Shown: piece after piece, positions 16,677 to 26,200 of the stretch | Layout of the letters: the number at the start of each line of letters is the position of its first letter | Numbering within the stretch: the stretch's first letter is position 1 | DNA from: Phycisphaerales bacterium UBA7800 | GTDB taxonomy: Bacteria > Planctomycetota > Phycisphaerae > Phycisphaerales > Phycisphaeraceae | DNA: 64,000 nucleotides | Assembly: GCA_002480565.1 (NCBI GenBank) | Contig: DLCK01000026.1 | Location: 154,717-218,716 of the forward strand | Direction: 5' to 3' | Notes under the pieces: model-generated | What the model was told of the DNA's origin: nothing | Databases searched by the model: none | What the model saw: only the letters and a program-made list of their open reading frames with translations | Position numbers and translations under genes: made by a program

Positions 16677-18149
16677 ATGTCCGAATGTTCGCACGAAATA
16701 TCAAACACACAACTTACCAACCCATCACAGGGGCAATTGGCTGTAAGTCTGCTTAAGCTTGCGTTCCCGATTATCACAACGATGATCTCTCAGACGGTGA
16801 TGCAGTTTGTCGACTTTGCCATGGTCAGCAAATTAGGCACCGACGCAATGGCCGCGGTGATGCCTGCGGGGATTCTGGTGTTCTGCTTTAACAGCTTCGG
16901 CATGGGTGTCCTGTCGATGGTCAACAGCCTGGTGAGTCAATCGCTGGGGCGCAAACAACTCGCCGACTGCGCTGCGTATACCTGGCAGGGAATTTATGTC
17001 GCCATGGTGATGGGCATTTTGACTTTGCCGTTTGCCCTGTGGATGAAGCCATTTTTTAATTGGGTTGGACATGAACCCATCGTCGCGCAGATGGAAGCAA
17101 CCTATGCATCAATCGGCATCATCGGTATTGCGCCGGCACTGTTGGCGTTGACGTTATCCAACTTTTTTAACGGTATCCATAAACCGGCCATCGGCATGGT
17201 GGCTGCCATCATTGGCAATATCTTCAACATCTTCATTAACTGGGTTCTGATTTTCGGTCACCTGGGTTTTGAACCCATGGGGATCGCCGGTGCCGCATGG
17301 GGGACCAACCTTGCAGCCGTGATCCAAACCTTGATTATGTTTGTCTGGTTTATCATGCCCGCGCGGAATCGAATGTATCAAACATTGCATACATGGAGAC
17401 TCCATTGGCCCAAGTTCAAGCGTTTGATGTGGTTCGGCCTGCCATCAGGTGTCCAACATGTCGCAGACATCCTTGCGTTCTCCGCGTTCACCATCTTCCT
17501 CATCGGCAGACAATTCGACGAAGCAGGCAGCCTGCACTTTGACCCATCCCAACAGGCTGCACATAACCTTGCCATCAAGTATCTGCATCTGGGCTTCATG
17601 CCAACGATTGGACTGGGTGTTGCCGTCTCATCCATGGTGGGTAAAAGCATCGGCGAGAAAAATATCCCTCTGGCAAAACGCAATGCACGGTTGGGATCAC
17701 AAATCGCCTTGGTCTACATGGGCATTATTGCTGCCATCTTCCTGCTGGGTGCCAAGCCTATGGCAGAGCTGTTTACCAGTGATCCAACGGTCATTGACTG
17801 GTCGATTAAACTGCTGATGCTCTGCGCTATTTTCCAACTCTTTGATGCGCTAAGCATCACCTTCAGCTTTGCACTTCGTGGCGCAGGCGACACCCATGGC
17901 CCCGCCATCATCATGGCGGTCTATGCCCTGATCTTTCTCATCGGCGGCGGATACTGGAGTACCATCCAATTCCCCGATGCCGGCGCAGTGGCACCATGGA
18001 TCGCAGCAACGGTCTACATCTGCATGCTGGGCATGACGTTTTATTTTCGTTGGCAACTGGGGGGTTGGGAAAAGATTGATCTCACCGGCCATGAAGCAGT
18101 CCCCGAGTCACTACCTGGCGCAGTTGATCCATTGACCAGTAATCTTTGA
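16677..18149 (+). CDS. MATE family efflux transporter
   Basis: A 490-residue inner-membrane exporter coupling drug or metabolite efflux to a Na+ or H+ gradient. About twelve membrane segments are visible, arranged as two MatE repeats (about residues 30-225 and 255-460), with typical MATE sequence at the start (LAFPIITTMISQTVMQFVDFAMVSKLG) and RGAGDTHGPAIIMAVYAL late. Substrate cannot be told. ATG 16677 is chosen; a TTG at 16665 is in frame. It ends at a bidirectional-looking hairpin shared with the convergent doxX gene. Confidence 0.94.
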   Translation: MSECSHEISNTQLTNPSQGQLAVSLLKLAFPIITTMISQTVMQFVDFAMVSKLGTDAMAAVMPAGILVFCFNSFGMGVLSMVNSLVSQSLGRKQLADCAAYTWQGIYVAMVMGILTLPFALWMKPFFNWVGHEPIVAQMEATYASIGIIGIAPALLALTLSNFFNGIHKPAIGMVAAIIGNIFNIFINWVLIFGHLGFEPMGIAGAAWGTNLAAVIQTLIMFVWFIMPARNRMYQTLHTWRLHWPKFKRLMWFGLPSGVQHVADILAFSAFTIFLIGRQFDEAGSLHFDPSQQAAHNLAIKYLHLGFMPTIGLGVAVSSMVGKSIGEKNIPLAKRNARLGSQIALVYMGIIAAIFLLGAKPMAELFTSDPTVIDWSIKLLMLCAIFQLFDALSITFSFALRGAGDTHGPAIIMAVYALIFLIGGGYWSTIQFPDAGAVAPWIAATVYICMLGMTFYFRWQLGGWEKIDLTGHEAVPESLPGAVDPLTSNL

Positions 18150-18167
18150 GAGATGAACTAATAAAAC

Positions 18168-18222
18168 AAGCCGTCAGATCAACACACCTTTATATTTATG
18201 GATGTGAATCTGACGGCTTGGT
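18168..18222. terminator. Hairpin between convergent genes
   Basis: A 12-bp perfect stem, AAGCCGTCAGAT (18168-18179) and its complement (18208-18219), with a loop of about 28 bases and TTGGTTTT following on the plus strand. It probably terminates the MATE gene and perhaps the convergent DoxX gene. Confidence 0.7.
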
Positions 18223-18255
18223 TTTCAATATTGATATGACATTCAGGTGATGGAT

Positions 18256-18732
18256 TTAACCCAGTAAAGTGCGGGTGAAACATTTACCATGAATACCGGG
18301 GATCAGGCGGCTGGCTGCCAATTTACCCGGGCCAATGAGTAACAATCCCAGTGCGACCAAACCCAGTGTCAGTGGATATTCCATGCCACCGGCACGGGCT
18401 GAAAATGCATCACCATGAACCTTGAAGCTGGCAACCATCATCGTAAAGAAAATCAAAAACGCAGACGGTCGCGTCGCAAGTCCGATGGCCAGCAGAATCC
18501 CGCCAAAGCACTCGGCACCGCCGGCAAGGCCAGCCATCAACTTGGGCATCGGGAATCCCATACTGTCAAAGCCACTGACCGTCTTTTCAAATCCGCCACC
18601 GCCAAACCAACCAAAGAGTTTTTGTGAGCCATGATAAAACATCACGTAACCGACGATCAGCCGTTGAATCAGCAAGCCAAGACTCATCATGCAACTACTT
18701 GACGGACACTTGGCGGTGGAACATTCGGACAT
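18256..18732 (-). CDS. DoxX family membrane protein
   Basis: A 158-residue protein with four hydrophobic segments (about residues 18-36, 62-82, 86-104 and 120-138) and the DoxX pattern RLIVGYVMFYHGSQKLFGWFGGGG, then GGAECFGGILLAIGLATR. DoxX proteins are small quinone-linked or redox-related membrane proteins of mostly unknown role. The N-terminus carries three Cys (MSECSTAKCPSSSC), which may bind metal or be incidental. AGGA lies eight bases before the ATG. Divergent from the amidohydrolase gene. Confidence 0.9.
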   Translation of the reverse strand: MSECSTAKCPSSSCMMSLGLLIQRLIVGYVMFYHGSQKLFGWFGGGGFEKTVSGFDSMGFPMPKLMAGLAGGAECFGGILLAIGLATRPSAFLIFFTMMVASFKVHGDAFSARAGGMEYPLTLGLVALGLLLIGPGKLAASRLIPGIHGKCFTRTLLG

Positions 18733-18973
18733 AAAACGATTCCTTGTAAAGGGTATGAGGTGTGTCTGATTAATCGATATAAGCGATGGTTTATTCCATC
18801 TGGTTTAAAATGTGTTTGGACGCAATAGTTTGTGCTGTTGGTTTGTTGATAGATCCGAGCAGAAGATGTGTTCGACCATCCATCAGCTACCTTGATAGAA
18901 TGGGTTTACACTTCATCGATCGTATTGACATGTAACTCATCCACCATTAACTCAAGCAAGATATCCTTTAGTC

Positions 18974-20005
18974 ATGCCACTGACCACGCACATTAAACCA
19001 CTCAATGATGCCAATCGGCTCGGACTTGATTACCGACATGAGGCAGCGCATTTGCCATGGAAGAATCCGATCATTGATGCGCACATTCACATTTGGGGAT
19101 TGCAAGCAGCACGCGATTATTTCCGTATCGCTGATTGGTTTGGCGTCACCCAGGCATGGAGTCAGACCCCGCTAAAGGATGTGCCTGCAATTAAAGCGGA
19201 GTTCGGCGATCGGATTCATTTTGTGGCTGTCCCCGACTATTCGCAGAAGGATGATCCGCAGACGTTTACCACCAAGTGGTTTGACGATATTGGCAAATTC
19301 GCAGAGCTTGGCGCAAAGATGATCAAGTTCTGGTCGGCACCGCGCGGTCGGGATATTCATCCATCATTGACGCTCGATTCACCGGAGCGTCAACATGCCA
19401 TGAAACTTGCCCACAGTGCTGGGATGATGTTCATGGTTCACATTGCGGACCCCGACACATGGTTTAGTACGCATTACAAAGACGCCAACAAGTATGGCAG
19501 CAAGCGCAGCCAATACCTTGCTTTTGAGCGACTCCTCGACCAGTACGGTGATGTGAAATGGCTCGCTGCTCACATGGCAGGATTGCCTGAGGACTTGGAT
19601 TATCTTCAGCAGTTACTCGACCGCCATCCCAATCTATACGTGGATACCTCTGCCACCAAATGGATGATCCGCGAACTGAGCAAACACGGCTCACGCCTGG
19701 CAGACTTTATCCATCACAACACCGGCCGGATTCTCTGGGGCACTGATATCGTCGCATCCGAGGATCACTACAAAATGTCCGGCGACGATCAATACGCCAG
19801 CCGATTCTGGGCGATGCGAACGCTGTTTGAAACCGACTACGACGGCCCATCTCCCATCGTGGATCCTGATTTATCAATGCTTGATCCAAGTCTGCCAGAG
19901 CAAAGCAGCGCCATGCTCAAAGGCATCAAACTCGACCCCGCGACGTTACAAGCGTTGTATCACGACACGACGTTGGCTGTGTTAGATTCAGGGACTCGTG
20001 TCTAG
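18974..20005 (+). CDS. Amidohydrolase family protein (Amidohydro_2-like)
   Basis: A 343-residue TIM-barrel metal hydrolase or decarboxylase. Metal ligands are visible as IIDAHIHIWG (HxH, about residue 35), MVHIADP (about 155), LAAHMAG (about 197) and ILWGTDIV (Asp, about 255). The substrate is unknown; this branch includes gamma-resorcylate-decarboxylase-type and lactone-hydrolysing enzymes. It is a single gene on the plus strand. A TTGACA box at 18925-18930 with a weak -10 (TAACTC) 17 bases later is a possible promoter. Confidence 0.88.
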   Translation: MPLTTHIKPLNDANRLGLDYRHEAAHLPWKNPIIDAHIHIWGLQAARDYFRIADWFGVTQAWSQTPLKDVPAIKAEFGDRIHFVAVPDYSQKDDPQTFTTKWFDDIGKFAELGAKMIKFWSAPRGRDIHPSLTLDSPERQHAMKLAHSAGMMFMVHIADPDTWFSTHYKDANKYGSKRSQYLAFERLLDQYGDVKWLAAHMAGLPEDLDYLQQLLDRHPNLYVDTSATKWMIRELSKHGSRLADFIHHNTGRILWGTDIVASEDHYKMSGDDQYASRFWAMRTLFETDYDGPSPIVDPDLSMLDPSLPEQSSAMLKGIKLDPATLQALYHDTTLAVLDSGTRV

Positions 20006-20047
20006 GCAAAGGCATTTGATAAGCAGACTGCCTTGCCTGTCTTGCCC

Positions 20048-20074
20048 TAGTCACTAGTCACTAATCACTAATCA
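20048..20074. repeat. TAATCAC heptamer tandem repeat, copy 2
   Basis: Diverged heptamer units (TAGTCAC, TAATCAC) lie between the convergent amidohydrolase gene and the last gene of the moxR operon. The related copy is at 5269-5294. Confidence 0.6.
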
Positions 20075-21287
20075 ACAACACTGGTTCACTTAGACGCAAC
20101 CGATCCATCACCGGGCCGTTGAGTCCGGGGGTGATTTGGATGGAGAGTTGCTTGCTGCCAGGTGTGATAGGCAAGTTGATTCGATGCTGCGGGGACTTGG
20201 CGTTAAAGGATAATTCGGCAACTGGTTTGTCATCGACTCGCAGATACAACGTGAAGTCCGTCCACTTGCGCGCTCGCGGTGGATCGTGTTGCGTCCAATT
20301 AATCAGAGCATCGGCTGCAAACCGGGTGACTCCCTTGGGCAATGTGAATTGCAACGTGGTCGGCGCCTGCATGGTGATAGCCTGATCGCTGATACTTGGC
20401 GGGAAATCCACACCAAACGCTTGAGCGCCGCCGAGGAGTGTATAAGGTTGGCGTCCGAGGGAAATGATTTGTTGATGCTTTGAAGCCAGATCAATCCGGG
20501 CGATTTCGCGCATGGGCAGACGGGTAATCTTTTTCCAATCGGTATCCATGAGTGTGACCGATTCACGACCCAGCAAAACGTCGTCACATAACAACACCGT
20601 GCCGTTGACAAGGTACAACCGATGTCGTGGTTTGGCAGGCAGCACAAGCGGATTGGCAAGGCGGATCGCGGTCACCTGCTCCAAGGGCAATCGCGTGACC
20701 GTTTGGGACTGCCCTAGTTCCAACTCAATTTCACTGGCGGTTACTCCCAGCAAAAAGCCGTTGAGCATATCACCATTGGAAAGCTGAACACGGTCGTCGG
20801 TGGCCTGATCTGCAAATTGAGCAACAGCTAATTGCATCAAGTGAATCCGATCCAGCGACACTGCCAGATTCCCAAGAATTGGCGAGTACCAATTGATTAC
20901 AGACGCATCAACCGCTTCGTCTGACTCGCCGGGCTCTTTGATTCGTCCGATGAGTTGTTGGCCATCCGTGAGAACCAGAATCGCAAGACGACGTGTTGGC
21001 TTGATGTCTTGCACCTCTCGTGATTCGATGTGACGAAGCTGTAAGACTTCTCTGCGCGATCGCTGCTGATATGACCAGTTGCTGTCAAAGTAACCAACCG
21101 ATGATTCAGTAATCGACTCCAGGCCTATGGGATGGTATTGAAGTTGGTCGTCGACAAGCAATGACAAAGGTTGCTGGGTTTGAGCCCTGCAATAATGGGC
21201 AGTCAGCAGGCTAAGGACTAACGATCCCAAAACCAATAGACTGAATCTGACGCCCCGGTTTAAACATCTGTGTTTATCTGTGTTCAT
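20061..21287 (-). CDS. Secreted protein with C-terminal NPCBM-like domain
   Basis: A 408-residue exported protein. A hydrophobic signal (about residues 15-34, SLLVLGSLVLSLLTA) ends in CRAQ. The middle has two similar segments with LSNGDMLNGFLLG and LYLVNGTVLLCDDV. The C-terminal 130 residues (FAADALINWTQ, TLYLRVDDKPVAELSF, ISIQITPGLNGP-like) resemble the NPCBM/NEW2 carbohydrate-binding fold. The first codons (MNTDKHR) are translated from a CACAGAT-type repeat, so the exact start is uncertain. Last gene of the operon, 42 bases after the preceding stop. A sugar- or surface-binding role is inferred. Confidence 0.75.
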   Translation of the reverse strand: MNTDKHRCLNRGVRFSLLVLGSLVLSLLTAHYCRAQTQQPLSLLVDDQLQYHPIGLESITESSVGYFDSNWSYQQRSRREVLQLRHIESREVQDIKPTRRLAILVLTDGQQLIGRIKEPGESDEAVDASVINWYSPILGNLAVSLDRIHLMQLAVAQFADQATDDRVQLSNGDMLNGFLLGVTASEIELELGQSQTVTRLPLEQVTAIRLANPLVLPAKPRHRLYLVNGTVLLCDDVLLGRESVTLMDTDWKKITRLPMREIARIDLASKHQQIISLGRQPYTLLGGAQAFGVDFPPSISDQAITMQAPTTLQFTLPKGVTRFAADALINWTQHDPPRARKWTDFTLYLRVDDKPVAELSFNAKSPQHRINLPITPGSKQLSIQITPGLNGPVMDRLRLSEPVLLISD

Positions 21288-21329
21288 CTGTGGCTACTGT
21301 CTTAAAATCAAGGCTCTATTTGAGATTCG

Positions 21330-22499
21330 TCACCTTTGGAAAATCGGTAGCAGTCGGTTTGGGATTTGCAGGACCAGCAGTGACATGGACGTGCCGTAGT
21401 CCGTGCCATAGCTTGAATTCCACGTGCCTTTTTGTGACTGTTTGGCAAGCAGTTCATCGCGGATACTGGGGTACCAATCTTTCCAGAAATGCCCGCCCGC
21501 CAGGAACATCGCCTGCACTGCGTAGTAGTGTCCGTAGTAATAATGAGGCGTCGAACTGACATTGCCCCGTGGTCGTTGTCGCAGCAAATAGTCCAAACCT
21601 TTTTGCAACGCATCGTCCTGATAGATACCTGCGTAGTAGAGACTGGCCACACCTGCTGCCGATCGCGGGAATGCCGAGCCGACGGTGTTGAGCATGTATC
21701 GGAAGCCGCCGTCAGCAGGATTTTGACATTGTCGGACATAGAGAATCGCCCGGTCGATGGTTGCCTTGGGGACATGGATACCTGCATTGCGGGCTGATCG
21801 CAGTGCCATGATCTGACAGATGGTTACCGAGACGTCCGCTTCGACAGGGACAGGTTGATACCGCCAGCCGCCTTCATGGTTTTGATTATCGACGATTAAA
21901 CGGGTGGCTTTGATCAGTGATTCGCGGACGCGTTGATCGCCGGTCATGCCATAGATTTCCCCAAGAAACAGCGTCGCAAATCCGTGGCCGTACATCGGTC
22001 CATGTGGTGAGTTGGCGGAGACCAGGCCGGTTTCCTGCACGTTTTGGAGGATAAATTCCATCCCCTTGGTGACGTTTTCGCTGTAGAGTCCGCGGCCGGG
22101 GAGATTGCCATCTGCCATGAACGCCAGGCATGCCAGCGCCGTGATGGCGACATGCTTACCATACCGGTCACCGCCGAAGCTGCCATCCTCTGCCTGCGAT
22201 TGAGCCAGGGATGCAAGCCCTCGCTCGACACCCGATCGCATTGCATCGTTGATCTCCGTGAAGCTTGGCGGGGTCACACCAAGGTCAGTTGACTCCTGTG
22301 CGTGAACTGTTGATTGGCCTAGGAATGAACCACAGAGCAGCATAGATAAACACAGATTTAGGCAAAAGGCTTTTTTAACCACAGAGGCACAGAGACACAG
22401 AGAAGAACAATGAGTCCATTTTTGAGTCTGTCTTTTTCGGGCTCTGTGACTCTGTGACTCTGTGGTCAATGTCGGTTCTGGATGTTGATTGAGTTGCAT
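21330..22499 (-). CDS. Secreted prenyltransferase/squalene-oxidase repeat protein
   Basis: An alpha/alpha-barrel protein with repeats of the QSQAEDGSFGG, NQNHEGGWRYQ and QCQNPADGGFRYM type, as in squalene cyclases. No DXDD catalytic motif is seen, so a binding or structural role is as likely as catalysis. Such genes regularly follow the DUF4175 gene in planctomycete moxR operons. The start is ambiguous. ATG 22499 overlaps the upstream stop (TGATG, coupling), but then the 22378-22466 repeat encodes residues about 12-41. GTG 22382, at the repeat edge, gives a clean signal peptide beginning VVKKAFCLNLCLSMLLCG and ending HAQ. Confidence 0.85.
   Translation of the reverse strand: MQLNQHPEPTLTTESQSHRARKRQTQKWTHCSSLCLCASVVKKAFCLNLCLSMLLCGSFLGQSTVHAQESTDLGVTPPSFTEINDAMRSGVERGLASLAQSQAEDGSFGGDRYGKHVAITALACLAFMADGNLPGRGLYSENVTKGMEFILQNVQETGLVSANSPHGPMYGHGFATLFLGEIYGMTGDQRVRESLIKATRLIVDNQNHEGGWRYQPVPVEADVSVTICQIMALRSARNAGIHVPKATIDRAILYVRQCQNPADGGFRYMLNTVGSAFPRSAAGVASLYYAGIYQDDALQKGLDYLLRQRPRGNVSSTPHYYYGHYYAVQAMFLAGGHFWKDWYPSIRDELLAKQSQKGTWNSSYGTDYGTSMSLLVLQIPNRLLPIFQR
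22378..22466. repeat. CACAGAG-type inverted repeat, copy 2 (within a coding region)
   Basis: Left arm ACCACAGAGGCACAGAG and continuing octamers; right arm of CTCTGTGA octamers ending CTCTGTGGT. It lies inside the 5' end of the squalene-cyclase-like gene and keeps the frame open. The flanking CCTAGGAATGAACCACAGAG at 22319-22338 also occurs next to copy 3. Confidence 0.8.
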
Positions 22500-23269
22500 C
22501 ACTTTGCCTCCTCCGCGAGTCTTCGGTAGTAGGCTTCGGTCTGTTTTTCGTAGACCGGGGAGAAACGTTCCTGGGTTCCCTGCATTAATTCATCACGCAG
22601 TCGGGGTGGGAGATTGCCCCATTCGACTTTGCCCGACTCGATGGGTTGCGCGCTTTCACCAGGCTGCTGCGTTGCCATGGATGCGGCGGTGTCGCCTGCA
22701 TTACCCTGGCTTGGCTTGGATGTTTGCGAGTTTGCCTTTTGTTGTTTGTTGGACTTGCCTGCATCACTTCGTTTGGAGGAGTTTTTGCTGGTGTCGTTTT
22801 GCTGCTGCTGTTGATCTTGTTGTTGTTTGGAACTTGATGACGATGATGAAGAACTGGACTGCTGTTGTTGCTGTTTCTTGGCAGCAGCGATGACCTGATC
22901 AAGATCCTTGATGATCTGTTCCTGACTGCGTTGCAAAGACAAACTCACATCACGGTCATCACCCATCCGCGCTGCGACATCGTTCATGTTGTGAACCGCG
23001 CGTTTAAACGCATCTTGACCTTGCTGCGGGGTGATGGCATCAGGGTCAATGAGCTTGTCATCGGTCTTGGGCTTGTTTTGATTTTCAGGCACATCCAAAT
23101 CAAGCAGGTCATCGAGCGACGGTAAATCCTGAGCAAGCGCAACAGGCGTAAGTGTCAGTAAGCTGCCGATACACACAGATGCACACAGATTGAGGATTGT
23201 TCTGCACAGCAAAAACGAACCACACTTTGGAGCTAATCGTAAATTCGAAATTCGAAATTCGATATTCAT
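22499..23269 (-). CDS. Exported Gln/Ser-rich low-complexity protein
   Basis: A 256-residue protein of unknown function. A hydrophobic stretch (about residues 24-46, ending ALAQ) is a probable signal peptide, and the middle carries poly-Gln and poly-Ser runs (about 132-165), so it is largely disordered. The C-terminus (GNLPPRLRDELMQGTQERFSPVYEKQTEAYYRRLAE) is a conserved-looking helix seen in similar operon proteins. The ATG overlaps the upstream stop (ATGA at 23266-23269), supporting coupling to the DUF4175-like gene. The first 11 codons are a TTCGAAA repeat. Confidence 0.78.
   Translation of the reverse strand: MNIEFRISNLRLAPKCGSFLLCRTILNLCASVCIGSLLTLTPVALAQDLPSLDDLLDLDVPENQNKPKTDDKLIDPDAITPQQGQDAFKRAVHNMNDVAARMGDDRDVSLSLQRSQEQIIKDLDQVIAAAKKQQQQQSSSSSSSSSSKQQQDQQQQQNDTSKNSSKRSDAGKSNKQQKANSQTSKPSQGNAGDTAASMATQQPGESAQPIESGKVEWGNLPPRLRDELMQGTQERFSPVYEKQTEAYYRRLAEEAK
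23240..23269. repeat. TTCGAAA tandem repeat, long copy
   Basis: Four TTCGAAA/TTCGATA units end exactly at the ATG of the Gln/Ser-rich gene, so the repeat supplies its start codon and first codons. A short copy lies at 7187-7207. Confidence 0.7.
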
Positions 23270-26200
23270 TCCGCATCACCTTCGACTTTCGGTTGCTCGA
23301 CCACAGGTTGAGCTTGCTGGTTTTGCATGAATTTGTCAATGAGTTTTTGTCCCATGTCTGCAAGCTCGCGCTGCATTTGTGAGAGATTGACGATGCGCGA
23401 CGCTGGTGCGTTTTCCTGTTGGGCGATGCGGGTCTGCTCGTGGACATCAATCTGGATTTCACGAAGCAGTCGCAATTCAGCGATGGGCGGGACGACTCCA
23501 GCAGATTGTTGTTGGCCACCGCCGCCCCCACCACCGGATTGATCGCCAGCTTGAGCGTCGGAGAATTTTTCCTGCTCACTTTGCATTTGCAGGACCTTGG
23601 CCATTTGACGCAGACGACTTTCAATGGACTTCTGATTGCGGTTGGCTGCCTTGAGTTGTTGGCCTTGGCGCAGGTCGGTTGCAATCTGCTGTGACTGCTC
23701 GTCTATTTGCTCGTGGAGCATCAGGAATAAGGTGGTCTGTTCGACTTTTTCTTTCAGCGCGTTGATCTTGTCGCGCAGCTGGTTTTGTTCACCAGCCAGT
23801 CCGCCAAGATCGCGTCGATGCCGACGGTTGATCGTCTCCAACTCTGCGAAAGGTTTGACCTTGGCTGCGAGTTGATTTTCCTGTTGGGCAAGTTCTTCGT
23901 AGGCTTTTTGCAGTTCGTCGCGGTCTTCCTGCTGCTGGTCCTGCTCGGCTTTTTGTTGGGCTTCTTCAATGGCAGTCAGGGCGTTTTTCAAGTGAGCAAT
24001 GGCTTGAACTTCATGTGTCCGGGCATTGGTTGCGTCTTGCTGGCGGAGTTGGCCAACGGCATCTGCCTGCTGCGAGACCGCCTGGTCGATGGTTTGGCCG
24101 ACCTGTTGGGTTTGCGGATTGCCCATCGCCTGATCCTGAACACTGATGGTGTTCTGACGCAGTACGACCTGAGGTTCAACAAGCGTGATCAGGTCATTGA
24201 CCTTGGCCAATTGATCGACTTGTTGTTGTTGACGGGTGATAAGCTGCTTGAGCATTTCCGCAAGCTCTGCCATCTGACGTTTGAGGATCGCTTGCTTGCG
24301 CTTGGACTGTTGAGCCATCTGCTCGCGCATCTGCTTCATGGTCTCCAAAGACTCCTGCTGTTTTTGCATGGTCTGAGACATCTGGTTCTGGCTGGCGGAC
24401 TCCGAAGCTTTTTGCATGGATTGGGAAAGGCCTTGCTGCTGAGCCGTCGAAGCGGCTTGGGCCAGGGATTGGGCGGACGCCTGATCCTGTGCCTGCTCTT
24501 GCTGTCCAAGTCGTTCAGCGGTCTGACGCATGCGGTTGATCAAAGCCTTGGCCTGCTCACTGAGTGCCTGTTGCTGCTGGGCAAGTTCGTCGACTTCTTT
24601 ACGGGTTTTCTCATCCAACTGCTCAGCCGTCTTGCCAGCGGTGTTGGGCAAGAGCTTGCGTGCCTTGGCCTGGAGGTCTTCCTGCTGAGTCTGCATTTGT
24701 TGGAGTTGGAGTTGTAGCGTCAGCGCATCGCGCCCCTGATCGAGCAATTCAACAAGGTCGGTTAGATTCTTACTCACGCGCTTTTGCTGTTGGGCGGAGG
24801 CTTGACGTTGCGGTTGATCCAATTTTTCCACTGCATCGGCTGACGCATTTTTCGCCTGATCCAAAAGCATGGCAGCACGATCGACAATCTGCTCCAGTGC
24901 TTCGGACTTCAGCGCGTTTTCGCTCATCCGCTGCTTGATGCGGTCAATGGTTTTCTGATGCTGCCCAAGCTGATCGGTGACACGTTTCTGGCGTGGTTTG
25001 GCGGATTGTGCGGGCGCTTTTTCCAACAATTGTTGTTCAGCCGAAAGTCTCAAAGCCATCTGCCGGACGACACCAAGTTCACTGCGAATCTGCTGCGTGA
25101 ATTTCTCTTCATCAATGACCGTGATTAATCTTGGCGATGTGCGAACCGGATCATGGGTTTGGCTGTTGAGACTAAAACTGTCCTGAGCAATCGCAACCAA
25201 TTCAAACACATCACCGGGCACACCCCCAAGGGATTTAATGTTCAATGATGTCTTAACCGTCAGCTCACTTTGACGTCCGGTCTGCTGATCCAAAATCACC
25301 GGCTTGCTGTCATCGGCTTTAAGCTGCGAGGTCACCGACAAACGTTCAAGCGACACATCGTCACGACTGCTGGCGATCACCGGCAAGGTCGCAGTGGGCA
25401 ATACAAACACATCCGCAGCAGGCTCTGTCAAACGCACCGATGGCAACTGGTCGGCAATCGCTTCAATGCGATACTGCTGATCAGAGATATTGGATAAGCC
25501 ATGATCGTCGGTGACCTGGACCTGACTTTGCACGGTGCGCGATAAAGTCCATTTCAAGGTCAAATGATTCGGTGACTGCTCATCAACCGTCACCATCGCA
25601 TCGGGAGCATCAATGAGTCCGGGGAGGATTTGACCCGCAGATGCAGCCATGACCGGCTTGTTAAGCAGCAGCTTCATTTGAACGGTTGAGCCTGTTAATA
25701 CTCGTGCTGAACGCAGAGTCGCGGATAAAGCTTCAGTAATATTCCATGTCGTACTTTGCTCACGAATCAGTCCCACTGCATAGGCGGGCGGCGTGACATG
25801 AAGCTCGACCTGCGTCACGCTTGGGCGGGCGACAATATCAATGGTTTGCAGTCGGGTCTGCCCATCACCTGCTTGATAATAGAACTCGATTTTAGCGGGC
25901 AAGTCCGTTGCCATGAGTTGTTCGTCAAGATCAATAAGTCGCTCAAAGCGTGCGGTCTTGTCGTCACTTTGCCCCTGCTGACTCATGAGAACCGACTGCC
26001 AACTGCGTTTGCGATCCGGCCAGACAAAGCGGTAATTAAGCCACGCACGCATGTTGGTGTGATACCCACGCTCGACAGCAAGCTGCATCGGAAGCGGACT
26101 GTCAGACGGCCAAACCAACTGGCTGTTAAGACTCACCGTTTCAACGCGACGCGGCCACTGGGCATCACCCAATGGATTGACCCAGCGCTGCATCGCCAAG

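Noticed and set aside
23785..24717. Plus-strand ORF of about 310 residues, Leu-rich
   Set aside because: Shadow of the Gln/Ala-rich coiled coil on the minus strand (CAG read as CTG); no start signals and no family.
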